Assembly: GCA_024741835.1 (NCBI GenBank)
Contig: JAENRP010000142.1
Coordinates: 2,719-20,402 of the forward strand
Length of the DNA stretch: 17,684 bases
Origin: Diplocarpon mali
Taxonomy: Eukaryota > Ascomycota > Leotiomycetes > Helotiales > Drepanopezizaceae
Direction of reading: 5' to 3'
Below are positions 1-8,837 of the stretch, piece after piece. A program made the position numbers and the translations under genes. Each line of letters opens with the position of its first letter. Position 1 is the stretch's first letter. The notes beneath the pieces are model-generated. The model worked only from the letters and a program-made list of their open reading frames with translations. It was not told the origin of the DNA and searched no databases.

Positions 1-43
1 GGAGAGGAGAGGAGAGGAGAGGAGAGGAGAGGAGAGGGAGAGA
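1..43. repeat. GGAGA microsatellite at the window edge
   Basis: Seven perfect GGAGA units fill positions 1-35, then the pattern decays into gggagagag before agctc. The array probably continues left of the window. It is a purine-only simple repeat with no visible gene function. Confidence 0.95.
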
Positions 44-689
44 GCTCTGATACATGGCTGTACAAATCATAGTGTCGTGCTTGAAAATAGGGTTCTCTCT
101 TAGGGGCGAGCAGAAGCTTGTCGGATCTAATCTAGCTATATATCTGAGCTCCTTAAGTAGGATGCCCCCTTGGCCACCTCAGGGGCTGATTATATAATCC
201 GGTCCTTAATGCCTCAGGCTCTTCATGGCGCAACACGTGAGCTTTGGACTTGCAACCCTCATGAATGGTTAAAGCTGGAGTACCACCGAGGAAGAAGTTC
301 AACCGCGTCGACCGGTGTTTCCAAACTCCAAGCAAGGCAGACGCAAAAGGAGATTCGGCTTCGAGTTTTTGTGATCGGCGAGAGTACTCGCGGCTCACCA
401 GGGTGTGGGTTGCTAATTAAGAGCAACCAGTGCGGATTGATGCGGATCGTCGAGCGGAGCGATCTCTTAGATCGCTACGCTTGCGGATCGGTGATACTCA
501 GAGGTCGCGAGAGCAAAAGGGAGGGGGAAAAGGTGCCCGTTGGCACTAAGCCTTCTTCTCGGTCCAACCTCGGGAACGGCATCGTCAGCCTTGCTGACAG
601 CTATTCCACAATCTTTCGTCGCCGCCACCCTCTTCCCACAACACCACGACTTTCTCCCCCAACCAGACGTGGTTCCCCACATCGCAACC
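44..689 (+). promoter_or_regulatory. Upstream region and probable 5' leader of the MPDU1-like gene
   Basis: No supported gene lies here. A TATA-like tatataat occurs at 191-198, too far from the coding start to assign. From about 597 to 689 the plus strand becomes pyrimidine-rich (ctttctccccc, cctcttccc), as is common around fungal transcription starts and leaders. The frame of the downstream gene stays open leftward to about 540, but its first ATG is at 690. The transcription start cannot be fixed from sequence. Confidence 0.4.
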
Positions 690-1613
690 ATGGATACTCT
701 CCGGCGCGCCCTCCAACCCATCACCCACAACCTCCCCGCCCCCGTCCATGACCTGGGCGTCTCGATCCTGGGCGAGACGTGCTACCAAACGCTCCTCCGC
801 GACATCGACATCTCCTCGCCCGAATGCCTCAAACTGGCCATCTCCAAAGGCCTCGGCATCGGCATCATCGGCGCCTCGTCCATCGTCAAGCTGCCCCAGA
901 TCCTGAAACTCGTCAACTCGCGCTCCGCGTCCGGCATTTCCTTTCTCTCGTACCTGCTCGAGACGTCCGCCTACCTCATCGGCCTGGCCTACAACGTGCG
1001 CCAGGGCTTCCCGTTCAGCACCTACGGCGAGACGGGCCTGATCATGGTGCAGAACGTCGCGATTGCTGTGCTGGTGCTGCATTACAGCGGGAAGCCGAGT
1101 GCGGCGGGTCTGTTCGTCGCGGCCCTGGCCACCGGCGCCTTTACGCTGTTCAGCAAGAGCATCGTGGATCTGAAGACTTTGGGATACGTGCAGGCCGGCG
1201 CCGGCGTCGTGGGTGTTGCGGCCAAGCTCCCGCAGATCCTTGCGGTCTGGCAAGAAGGTGGAACGGGCCAGTTGAGCGCCTTTGCTGTAAGTGCCCGCGG
1301 CTCTCCTCACTGTGGCCTCGGGGAGAACAATGTGCTCACCTCATCTGCCCTGCGACAGGTCTTCAACTATCTCCTCGGCTCCCTCTCCCGCATCTTCACC
1401 ACCCTCCAGGAAGTCGACGACAAGTTGATCTTGTACGGCTTTGTCGCGGGCTTCGCGCTGAACGCCGTTCTGGCCACACAAATGGTGTACTACTGGAACG
1501 CGCCAGGCAAGAAGCCCAGCAAGGAGAAGCAGAAGCTGCCTGTTGGGCCTGCGTCTGGAAGTGCAACTGCGACATCGCGAGGGAAAAGCCCTACTACCCG
1601 CAGACGAGGGTAG
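690..1613 (+). CDS. MPDU1: Mannose-P-dolichol utilization defect 1 (MPDU1/Lec35) homologue, PQ-loop membrane protein
   Basis: Two exons, 690-1286 and 1359-1613, give 283 residues, a little longer than the animal protein of about 250. The start is the first ATG in the frame and lies in a good Kozak-like context (aaccATGG). Two PQ-loop repeats are visible: KLPQILKLVNSRSASGIS around residues 67-84 and KLPQILAVWQ at 179-188. The second is followed by the family signature GGTGQLSAFAVF and, at 207-216, SLSRIFTTLQ. Several hydrophobic stretches fit a polytopic membrane protein of the ER. The C-terminal 40 residues are polar and basic, ending TTRRRG. In mammals MPDU1 is needed for use of dolichol-phosphate mannose and glucose in N-glycan precursor, GPI-anchor and related pathways; the fungal role is inferred from homology. 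Codons are GC-rich and free of RIP, unlike the DNA 3.3 kb downstream. Family call is firm; direct function in this fungus is not shown. Confidence 0.93.
   Translation: MDTLRRALQPITHNLPAPVHDLGVSILGETCYQTLLRDIDISSPECLKLAISKGLGIGIIGASSIVKLPQILKLVNSRSASGISFLSYLLETSAYLIGLAYNVRQGFPFSTYGETGLIMVQNVAIAVLVLHYSGKPSAAGLFVAALATGAFTLFSKSIVDLKTLGYVQAGAGVVGVAAKLPQILAVWQEGGTGQLSAFAVSARGSPHCGLGENNVLTSSALRQVFNYLLGSLSRIFTTLQEVDDKLILYGFVAGFALNAVLATQMVYYWNAPGKKPSKEKQKLPVGPASGSATATSRGKSPTTRRRG
1287..1358 (+). other. Spliceosomal intron of the MPDU1-like gene (72 nt, phase 0)
   Basis: The donor is GTAAGT at 1287-1292, the acceptor CAG at 1356-1358, and a branch-site-like CTCAC sits at 1335-1339, about 20 nt before the acceptor. 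Removing the segment joins ...SAFA to VFNYLLGS, which matches the continuous family motif after the second PQ loop. The intron is divisible by three and has no in-frame stop, so retention would add 24 residues without breaking the frame. Confidence 0.9.
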
Positions 1614-2356
1614 GTCCCCGCACTGGGGTGTTTCTCAGTGCTGTTGAGTCTCCGGCCATGAGCAGTTGCAGCCAGTAATCTATCACTTTGAGCAGAATTT
1701 CCGCGCCTATCTTCGGGCAGGTTGTGATTTTCTTTTCGTAAACGAGCTTGACTTCTTCCGGTAGGGCCGCACCGGACTTTCTTTGTCCGAGTTCGGTAGA
1801 TTGAGAGACGTATTGCTATCATACTATCATGGAAGAAACTTTTTGGGGTCAAATGCCCAGAGCGAGATGCGAAGAAAATTCATTCGCTCTGCTTGATGCA
1901 ACCTCGAATGACCTGAAACAGCAACGGCCGTATTTGCGTAAAAGAGTGACCAACCTTCTCGTGTCGTCAAGATCAACCACCTTTCCCACGAGTTGAAGAA
2001 TCGAGTTGTAACCACCTAGTAGCGCTGTTCTCATCTGAAAAAAGTAGTCGATGGAATTGATACACTGAAAAGTAAGGTTAGCTCGCGTTTAAATGCTGTG
2101 GATTCTCTGCTTCTTATGTATAAGTATCTGTTGTGTTTACTTTGAGAATACCTTGGGTGGTGTTTTATTAGTATCTAATGGAATAGCCTCTCCAGCTAAT
2201 TTTGCGCTTCTTAAAGTTGACCAACTCGGACTTCTGACCGCGGTGAAGCAGTAGCGAGTTCTGATCTACGAAAGAGAGGGAGGCTTAGTCGCAGAATCGA
2301 ATAGAGACTGGCCAGTGACCTTGTGCTATACGAAGAAGGCATGTGTCGGCATACAG
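1614..2356. other. Gene-free 3' flank of the MPDU1-like gene
   Basis: I see no coding frame with family features. No clear AATAAA signal follows the stop. A perfect 8-bp inverted repeat (cagagcga at 1858-1865, tcgctctg at 1884-1891) could form a hairpin near a plausible transcript end. The rest is ordinary mixed-composition sequence without strong RIP bias. Confidence 0.5.
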
Positions 2357-2393
2357 GTCATATGATCAACGGTCATGTGATTAGTCATATGAT
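2357..2393. promoter_or_regulatory. Cluster of three GTCATRTGAT motifs
   Basis: The 10-mer GTCATATGAT or GTCATGTGAT occurs at 2357-2366, 2372-2381 and 2384-2393, each with a near-palindromic TCATRTGA core. Such clustering resembles a multi-site binding region, but no factor is identified and there is no clear target gene. A 7-bp inverted repeat (ctctcga 2428-2434, tcgagag 2444-2450) follows closely. Confidence 0.3.
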
Positions 2394-4159
2394 ATGGAAG
2401 GCTTGGCACTACTGCATTTACTCTACGCTCTCGAGGAGTAGCTTCGAGAGTAAGCTTTGACAGACGAATACAATCCAACGTATTCGAGAAGGCTTCACCT
2501 GTGCACACAATCACCTAACGTGACACCAACAGCATGAAAGCACCAAGGGTCGATTTCTGCTTTGTCCTTGCTTTTGCTTTAAACCCCCATCCAATAGATA
2601 GCGTCGCACTCATCGCGTCGACGTCGTCGGATTGTGCCTTGCCCCTGTTGTCACGACGGTTGGAGAGCAGTTATATACACCAGTCACTTGAAACGAGTCA
2701 GAGGCCGAGTGGTTTGATTTACTTGACAGGAAAAGTCGGGTAATTGATAGTCTGGGCCTGCAGACTGGCTGCGAGCGAGCTAGGCACTTCATATACACGA
2801 AACCTACCAAATGTATGCGATGGTCGCGATGTCATGGTTGAGAGATGGAGGTAGCCGTGTCCCGTCGAGCAGCGACACCATGGACCATGCCAGCGCTCCC
2901 TGCTATTCCTACGCTTATCTCCTCACTCTGGAGTACCTGCGTTCCACACCCCTCCAGCACCTCATAGGAAGGACACATTATTCTTGTACCGGGTTGAAAG
3001 GTTTGACAGGATCAACGGGGGGATCTCTCACCAGCCTTCCGAGGAAGCTCCAAGAAATGCCGTCCCCGAGCAAGGCCTCTAAAGCGTACTATATAAATCT
3101 TCCCAGCCTCGATGCGTCGTCTCGGTATCACGGTCCAGGACGTACGGCCCCGCCTCGACTGACTCGCCGAACAGCCCAGATTCCTCCCTTGGCCCAGGTC
3201 TCCACCCGTGATCTGCTCCTCCACACGAGACGGAAGAGACCACGATCCCCGGGCCGACCTCCCTGCTTCGTTCCCGCGCGCACGACGGCCTCCTCGCGGC
3301 CGTGGCCAGGCCCGCAACATTGCCGCGAGGGGCCCTCGGGACGGCGCGACTCGGAGGGTGGAGCTCGCGGGCCGAGGGCCGCGATCCGTTGGTTGGCAAC
3401 TGTATCCTTCGCATCCGGTCGCGCTCGGCTCGACGAACTCGCTCGTGGATGGAAGGCCGTGGCCCCCAGGCCAAGCCGATCGCAGATCCCCTGGGCCTGG
3501 GAGCCGGGGGGCGCTGGCTCCCCGCCCTAAAAATACATAGGATGTCCCGCCGAGAGGTGGGTATCTCGTTCTGAGTCGAGCAGGTGATGCCGTCTGCGGG
3601 AGCAGTAGCTATTCTTCCAACCGGCGCTGGGCAGTCATGTCTGGATTGCTCTGCTCCAGAGACGAGAGTGGGTCTGAGAGCGGTGGTTCGGCTCTCGCCC
3701 AGGTATGGGAGGTGAAGCGGGTGAGTGATGGGGCCCGTCTTGTGAGATCCGACCTCTGCCCGTGCAGGGCAACTTGTGGTTGCAAAGGGAAACCGAGCCA
3801 CGACGTGGCCGCTGAGCCCAGATACGACCCAGGGCGAGTCGCTCATCTTGCTGGTTTTACCTGTGTTGGCAAGAATCTCTCAGTCGTGAAGGATCGATGT
3901 CCGAAGCCCCCCTGTCAACAGGTGGTAATCCCTACCGAGGAACCGCTATACCTCTATGCATCCCTGCCAGGGTGTGATTGTCTCTTATACACCCACCTCT
4001 GCCTTTGCAATCGCAACCATGTGCAGGCCGCTGGCGAGAGCCGAATCAAGAAACTTTACATCGTCCCCTCTCTATCTATAGCCGAGTCAACCAATGCCTC
4101 TCTAGGTCAAGATAAGCTTAACTAGCTTCTATCCAGCCAGTAAAAGCATCCCAAAGTGA
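2394..4159. other. Long stretch with no supported gene, including a GC-rich block
   Basis: About 1.8 kb without a convincing gene. Positions 3060-3540 are GC-rich and open in several frames on both strands at once, which is expected from composition alone. The translations are Arg/Pro/Ser-rich and show no domain. A TATA-like tatataaat lies at about 3090-3098. A gene with short exons cannot be excluded, but I find no splice structure that supports one. Confidence 0.45.
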
Positions 4160-4456
4160 AGTGCTGAACTTATAGAAGAGTATCAATTAAGCGTATAGAG
4201 ACTGCTGTAATAATATCTAGACTAACCCTTGTGCTGCTATTCCCACTTTATATAAAACTCTCGCAAGTATAGGAGGGTAATACAGCCCCTTATAAGAGGA
4301 GATCAGCCAAGTGCTAAAGTTATAGAAGAGTACCAAGTAAGCGTATAGAGACCGCTGTAATAATATCTAGACTAACCCTTATACCGCTATTCCTGCTTTA
4401 TATAAAACTCCTACAAATATAGGAGGGTAATATAGCCCCTTATTAGAGATTAGCCA
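4160..4456. repeat. Two-copy 150-bp tandem duplication
   Basis: Copy 1 is 4160-4309 and copy 2 is 4310-4456, both starting agtgct and sharing blocks such as tatagaagag, taatatctagactaaccc and aggagggtaata. A third agtgct at 4457-4462 begins the following sequence. By eye the copies are roughly 85-90% identical. Many differences are C/T or G/A transitions, and copy 2 is 3 nt shorter near its end. The unit is AT-rich with tatataaaactc in each copy. It could be a mobile-element fragment; no terminal repeats identify it. Confidence 0.85.
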
Positions 4457-4925
4457 AGTGCTCTCACACCGCGCCAACCAAGCTGCTTCCAGGGCCCGAG
4501 CCGGGCACGAAAGGGACAGGTCTGCACCGGCTCTCGAAGATCCGTGATTCTCTGCGCTGCAGCGTGTCCCTCCGTCCAGCGGGTCGACGCGCACGATACC
4601 TGCTCCGCCGGAGCCAGGGCGGTTCAGAACAGAGCTTCGCGTCCGAGCCGTACCCAGCCGCCAGCCGGGAGGACAAGCAGCCGTCGGCTGACGGTGCCTT
4701 TGGCTGGCGGTGCCTTTGGCTGGCGGTGCCTTTGGCTGGCGGTGCCTTTGGCTGACGGTGGCCCTTTCGGTGTTCTGCCATGGTCGGTTGATGAGTCGGG
4801 GGCCGACGGGGGGGGGGTGTCGCTTCGCGGCGTATCTTCGGCCCTATTCTCGCTTGGCTGAGAGCTGGTCGCGGCTCGCCTGTCGCCAGATGCTGTAGGA
4901 GGTGGAGCAAGCGACACATTGCGGC
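4457..4925. other. GC-rich block without RIP signature
   Basis: This block returns to high GC immediately after the AT-rich duplication and ends where the TpA-saturated DNA begins. Frames are open on both strands but look compositional, and the overlapping translations are built from the 16-bp repeat. A run of ten G occurs at 4808-4817. No domain is recognised. Confidence 0.5.
4693..4756. repeat. 16-bp tandem repeat, four units
   Basis: Units of ggtgcctttggctggc lie at 4693-4708, 4709-4724, 4725-4740 and 4741-4756; the last has gac instead of ggc at its end. A partial unit (ggctgac) precedes the array and a decayed ggtggcccttt follows. The first three units are identical. Because 16 is not a multiple of 3, the array reads in all three frames, which argues against a conserved protein repeat. 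Confidence 0.95.
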
Positions 4926-5053
4926 GATATCTAACTTTATCATACTTTATCGTACTATCGTACTTGCTCTAGGATAAAGAGTTTAGAAGTTTTAATTCAT
5001 CTCTGATATACGCTTGAGAGAAGCAAATACGCTGCAAAAGGCGGCCAACTATG
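4926..5053. other. Transition into RIP-affected DNA, left flank of the outer copia element
   Basis: Composition changes abruptly to AT-rich, with tactttatcgtactatcgtactt near the start. There is no coding signal. It is the flank into which the outer copia element appears to have inserted; its target duplication cannot be confirmed because the other LTR is outside the window. Confidence 0.4.
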
Positions 5054-5225
5054 TGTTGTAGTGGTAATGGAAAAAGTAGAATCAATTGGATAAAGAGAAA
5101 AAGCTAAGAAGTAGCTCCGGAGCTATTTATATAGGAATACGCTAAACCCAATTGGGATAGAATAGAACGCTACTCCTTTATATACTGGCAAAGTAGTAGC
5201 TAATATGATATAGCTCCTTCTAATA
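5054..5225 (-). repeat. Probable 3' LTR of the outer copia element
   Basis: The 172-bp segment begins tgttgtag and ends cttctaata. Restoring a RIP change in the last dinucleotide gives TG...CA ends with a short TGTT/AACA inverted repeat. It lies directly after a polypurine tract in element orientation (minus-strand AAGGGAC, 5226-5236) and about 130 bp after the RNase H remnant. It contains a 14-bp palindrome (tagctccggagcta, 5112-5125) and a 10-bp one (cccaattggg, 5148-5157). The partner LTR is not in the window, so the boundaries are inferred. Confidence 0.65.
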
Positions 5226-5236
5226 GTCCCTTAGAT
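5226..5236 (-). other. Polypurine tract of the outer copia element
   Basis: On the minus strand this reads ATCTAAGGGAC and abuts the LTR start TATTAGAAGG (TG in the ancestor). A purine run at this point primes plus-strand DNA synthesis in LTR retrotransposons. The assignment rests on position and composition. Confidence 0.55.
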
Positions 5237-8142
5237 ATGAATATCTATAGTTAGCGCTAGTCCTCCTGATTGCAAACTCTAGTACTTAAGTTAATATAAC
5301 GCCAAGCGACTATAGTTGAAGATTTAGTCCCTTAAGAGAGCGATAGTGATTTAAGGAAGTGACTTAGTGCAGAAATCCGCTAGGTTTTCTATTAATAGAA
5401 TATAAGAAAGACTGTATTCGCTATTAGCGAATTATTCGCAGATAAAGTGGTAGTAAATGTTAATATATTTTAAACGGTTGCTTATTTATTAGTCCTTAAC
5501 TAGTATGATAGCAGGTTTGTTATCGACTAAGAGATATGCATTAATTGTTAATAAGTTAATAGAGATGCTAATAAGTTCCCTAATCGCCTAGCGGGCCTAT
5601 ATTAGATAGCTAGCAGCGTATAATACAGCCATGTACTTAGCTTTATAAGTAGATTTTATAACGCAAGACTACCGCTTAGAAGACTATAATATAGTATAGC
5701 TATTGATCTTTAGCATATACCTTAAGAATGACTTAGAGTTATCTAGGTTTAAGCTAAAGGAGGCGTTAGAGTATATAATAAGCTGGACCCCAGTTGCAGA
5801 CTACGCTGTTCGCTTATAAGATGGCTAGGCGTCGGTCATATTAATGCTAAGGTCGCAGGTTGCCTAGATATAGCGCAACGTTTAATATACTATCTTTAAG
5901 TATAGCTCTAACAGGTTCGAGTTATATAAGCCGAGCATACTAACTGTATAGGACAGATCTAGACGACTAACGATTGCAAGGAAGTTAATAGAACTAATAA
6001 TCAATTGGAACGTTTTCTAACGTTTGAAATCGATAGGTTCGTTTACTAAGGATTATAGTAAAAAAGAGTTTAAATCTAGCGGCGTAAGTCTTCTATTGCA
6101 ATCGCTTATACTATAACGGCACAGAATCGCTGCAATATACGTACGCTAATATAGCTAAACTAGCTATATACTATAGAGGTGGCTATCCTCGATCTTAAGT
6201 CTAAGTAGGAGCTTAGGTCTACCTATATCCTAGAACCTAAAGCGTGCCCTAGTTCGTATAATTATAGTAAATATCGCAGAGGTTATCCTAGCTATTAAGA
6301 TATTATTAATATAGATACCTAGGATAAGGTTAGGTGAGATAAAGATATATGGATCAAAGGTCGCTTAAATAAAGTCTTGCTCCTTAAGCTAGCGAGATAG
6401 TATACTATACCATTCGCGGCTAGATTGTTTAAGCCTATATAAGGCTCGCTTAATACATATAACTATTGCACTGTATATTAGTACGCCTAGCGGAGCGCGA
6501 GCATATATAATATAGCTAAGTTCGCTATTAAGGTATGCGGCATCAAAATCCACTTAATGCATATCCTATCCTTAAGTAAGAGCGATAAAGATAATAAATC
6601 GTAGGCTATTATATCGGACGATTAGTAAGTATATATTATTAAAGTTAATACTAGGTCGCTATAAGAAGCCTTGCGCAACTAATCAAGCCTTACGCTTTAT
6701 AACTTTGCCAGATTTATTACATTTGATATCGAATACCTAGCATATACCTACTATTTTAGCGTTTGCTAATAAGTTATATTCCACTTCCTAAGTGCCATTA
6801 TTAATATAAGCCTACACTTCGCGGTAGATAGCCGGTAGCTATAAAGATATATTCATCTCGCTTATAGCCTTAGCGTATATATAAGGGATCTTATTATTAA
6901 TATTAGTCTTACTAATATAGCAAAATATATATGCTAATTCGTCGTCTAATAGTAGAGCGAAGGCTATATATGCTAACTCTGATTCCTTCTTCTTCTACGA
7001 TAGCTTAAATATACGGCTTAACTGTATAGTCACTATTCTTAACGACGTAGGCCGCGTTATTAAAAGCTGGTTAAGCGCTGCACGCGGTGCGTAGGTAGAA
7101 ACGCTAAGCGGCGCAATTAGAGGCGGTAGCTATAACCTAGTGTTTTTATCTATATCGGCCAGTTCGTCGATTAGCTAAGAAGGTAATATTAGGTTATCTA
7201 GAGTTATAGTATCCCCTAAAGGCGCACGAGCTTTAATCAAGCGGTTATCGTCAACTCTAGAAACGCGTTTAGCTAATAGAATTTCATTTTCTAATATAAG
7301 TTAGAAGGCTAGCGGCACGTAAGTGATTAAGAATAGCTAGAACCGGACGTTCTGCGACTTAAGAATGATATAGCGGGAAGGAATATAAACGCAGGATATC
7401 TTAATATTACGTCTATATCTAACGAAGATGCCCTCTTCTATACGATAAAGTAGCTTTAAGCTAGAGGCTCGAGCTTTAAAAGGGATATATATATAGACCT
7501 TTATACTAAAAGGATAAAGGTATTTAATAGATAGCTTTTTACCAAATAGAGCTTTATATAGTATACGCCTAAGTGCAGAATAAGGGGTAATGTTTTTAAG
7601 AAAATTAGCAGTCTAAACCGCCTCTACCTATAAGAAAAGGAGGTAATTAGTATCGATCATCGCGCAGGAAATTTCTATAATAGCGCGGTTCCATCTCTTA
7701 AGGAGTCCGTTAAGTTAATAGTAATAGGGCGGCACTATATTATATACGATTCCCAATTGTCTAAGGTCTTTTATAGCAGTAATATATTTACCGCTATTAT
7801 CTATTTTAAAACGCTTAATAAGTATAATATTAGTAGGTATAACCTATTAGTCGAATTATATATTAACGTATGCGATAAAATCGCGTATTACCTATAAAGC
7901 GTCTGACTTCTTCTTAAGGAAACGAACCTATAAGTGGCGAGTGGCTTAGCAGATGAAGCTTATAAAGTACCTAGCGCCTCTAAGGCTAGCTTAAGAGAAT
8001 TTGCCAAATAGGTTAAAGTATATAACTTCGAAAGGTTTAAGCGTTCGCACTACTATTAGGGCAAATGATATAGGTCGGCAATATATAGACCTAGAGAGCT
8101 CGCATATCTTGCAATAGAAGTCTTTAAGTCGATATAGTAGGT
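5237..8142 (-). pseudogene. Outer Ty1/copia pol remnant: integrase, reverse transcriptase, RNase H
   Basis: Read on the minus strand, this is the 3' part of a copia pol in the usual order. Integrase core: a zinc-finger C-x2-C survives at 8102-8113. The first catalytic Asp is Asn (8012-8014, FNLFGKF), the second is intact (IDNSGKY, 7784-7807), and the Glu is Lys (7697-7699). Reverse transcriptase: VDFDAAY at 6533-6553, LYRLKQS at 6422-6442, and the YxDD box degraded to Y-I-N-N at 6299-6313. RNase H: a STxxAxYMA-type box at 5627-5650 and the copia C-terminal ADFCTKSL at 5354-5380. Many in-frame TAA and TAG sit where CAA, CAG or TGG would be expected, so the element is dead. The frame stops at 8142 because a second element is inserted; it resumes at 15723. 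Confidence 0.85.
8138..8142. repeat. Target site duplication, left copy (taggt)
   Basis: The 5-bp taggt directly left of the inner element matches taggt at 15718-15722 directly right of it. Five base pairs is the usual copia target duplication. Removing the element and one copy rejoins the outer integrase frame. Confidence 0.9.
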
Positions 8143-8339
8143 TATGGTGCGGTCGGCTGGAGGGCCTTTATTAGGTCGCTCAAAAGGCTCGCTAATATAA
8201 AAGAAGATGATTAATTGTATTATTATCTAATATATATATAGTAAGGAGACTTTAGAAAGAAAAGGGAAAGTCTATGACTTAGCAAAGTCACGTAAAGGGT
8301 CTTTAGAATAAGTAGAGACTTCGCCTATTTTATATAATA
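8143..8339 (-). repeat. 3' LTR of the inner copia element
   Basis: These 197 bp align without a gap to 15521-15717, offset exactly 7378. I count about 27 mismatches by hand, all transitions. The plus strand begins tatggtgcgg and ends tataata; the ancestor would read TG...CA after reversing TpG>TpA and CpA>TpA. The outer (left) end keeps TG dinucleotides that the other copy has lost, while its inner end is heavily mutated. Confidence 0.93.
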
Positions 8340-8350
8340 TACCCCTTAAT
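8340..8350 (-). other. Polypurine tract of the inner copia element
   Basis: On the minus strand the run TTAAGGGGTA directly precedes the 3' LTR. It is the expected primer site for plus-strand synthesis. A similar but longer tract occurs at 16405-16421 beside the candidate third LTR. Confidence 0.65.
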
Positions 8351-8837
8351 TAAGCAATACTCTTAGAATCGCTTAGCTATATAGATAAAATAAAGGAAAG
8401 AATAGCAGTTATAAGGAAAAGAGGCTCTATCTTATATACTACCCCTTTAAAGGTTGTTCCTTTTAAAATAAGAAGGGTTACTATAGGCAATAAGCGCGCT
8501 TAAGAATCTTTGCAATTCTATACTAGTGCTCTATTAGGCTTCTTATAAAGTATTTCTATTACAAAGGTTCTCCTTTCCTTCTTTTAAAAATAACCCTCCT
8601 TTATTATTTAAAAATATCGTCTTTATATTAATAATTTTTAAATATAGAAGGAACTCTTACTTATTATAGCCTTAGCCACCTTTGCAAAGTAAGACCCTTA
8701 GAGTCCTTATACCCTGCGTTGCACTGACTTTGCGCTAGGTTACTAGCACTTTTATAAGAGCAAGAACCCTATTCTAGTCCTCTTAGCGCTTGCTAAATAA
8801 TAAGCTACTACTACTATCCCTGCTGCTGCTACCGCTA
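8351..8837. other. Non-coding 3' region of the inner copia element
   Basis: RIP-saturated sequence between the polypurine tract and the antisense frame. No frame reads as a family on either strand. A short tac/cta repeat (8805-8816) lies about 100 bp before the first cysteine codon of the following frame; a longer tac repeat at 16661-16677 holds the same relative position before the second such frame. Confidence 0.4.

Noticed and set aside
170..751. Plus-strand ORF of 193 codons overlapping the start of the MPDU1-like gene
   Set aside because: Out of frame with the real gene, ends in a Pro/His-rich translation of its leader, and has no family match.
2811..3846. Overlapping ORFs of 100-255 codons on both strands
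   Set aside because: They lie in GC-rich sequence that is open in several frames at once, are Arg/Pro/Ser-rich, and show no domain, intron or start context. Composition explains them.
3637..4125. Plus-strand ORF of 162 codons, Cys-containing
   Set aside because: No recognised domain and no regular cysteine spacing; low-complexity polar start. Not enough to call a gene, though it is the least implausible ORF in this stretch.
4693..4756. CRISPR-like array
   Set aside because: The 16-bp units are contiguous with no spacers; it is an ordinary tandem repeat.
4464..4943. Minus-strand ORF of 159 codons with a repetitive Pro/Lys/Ala segment
   Set aside because: Its repeats are just the 16-bp DNA repeat read in three frames, and opposite-strand frames are equally open.
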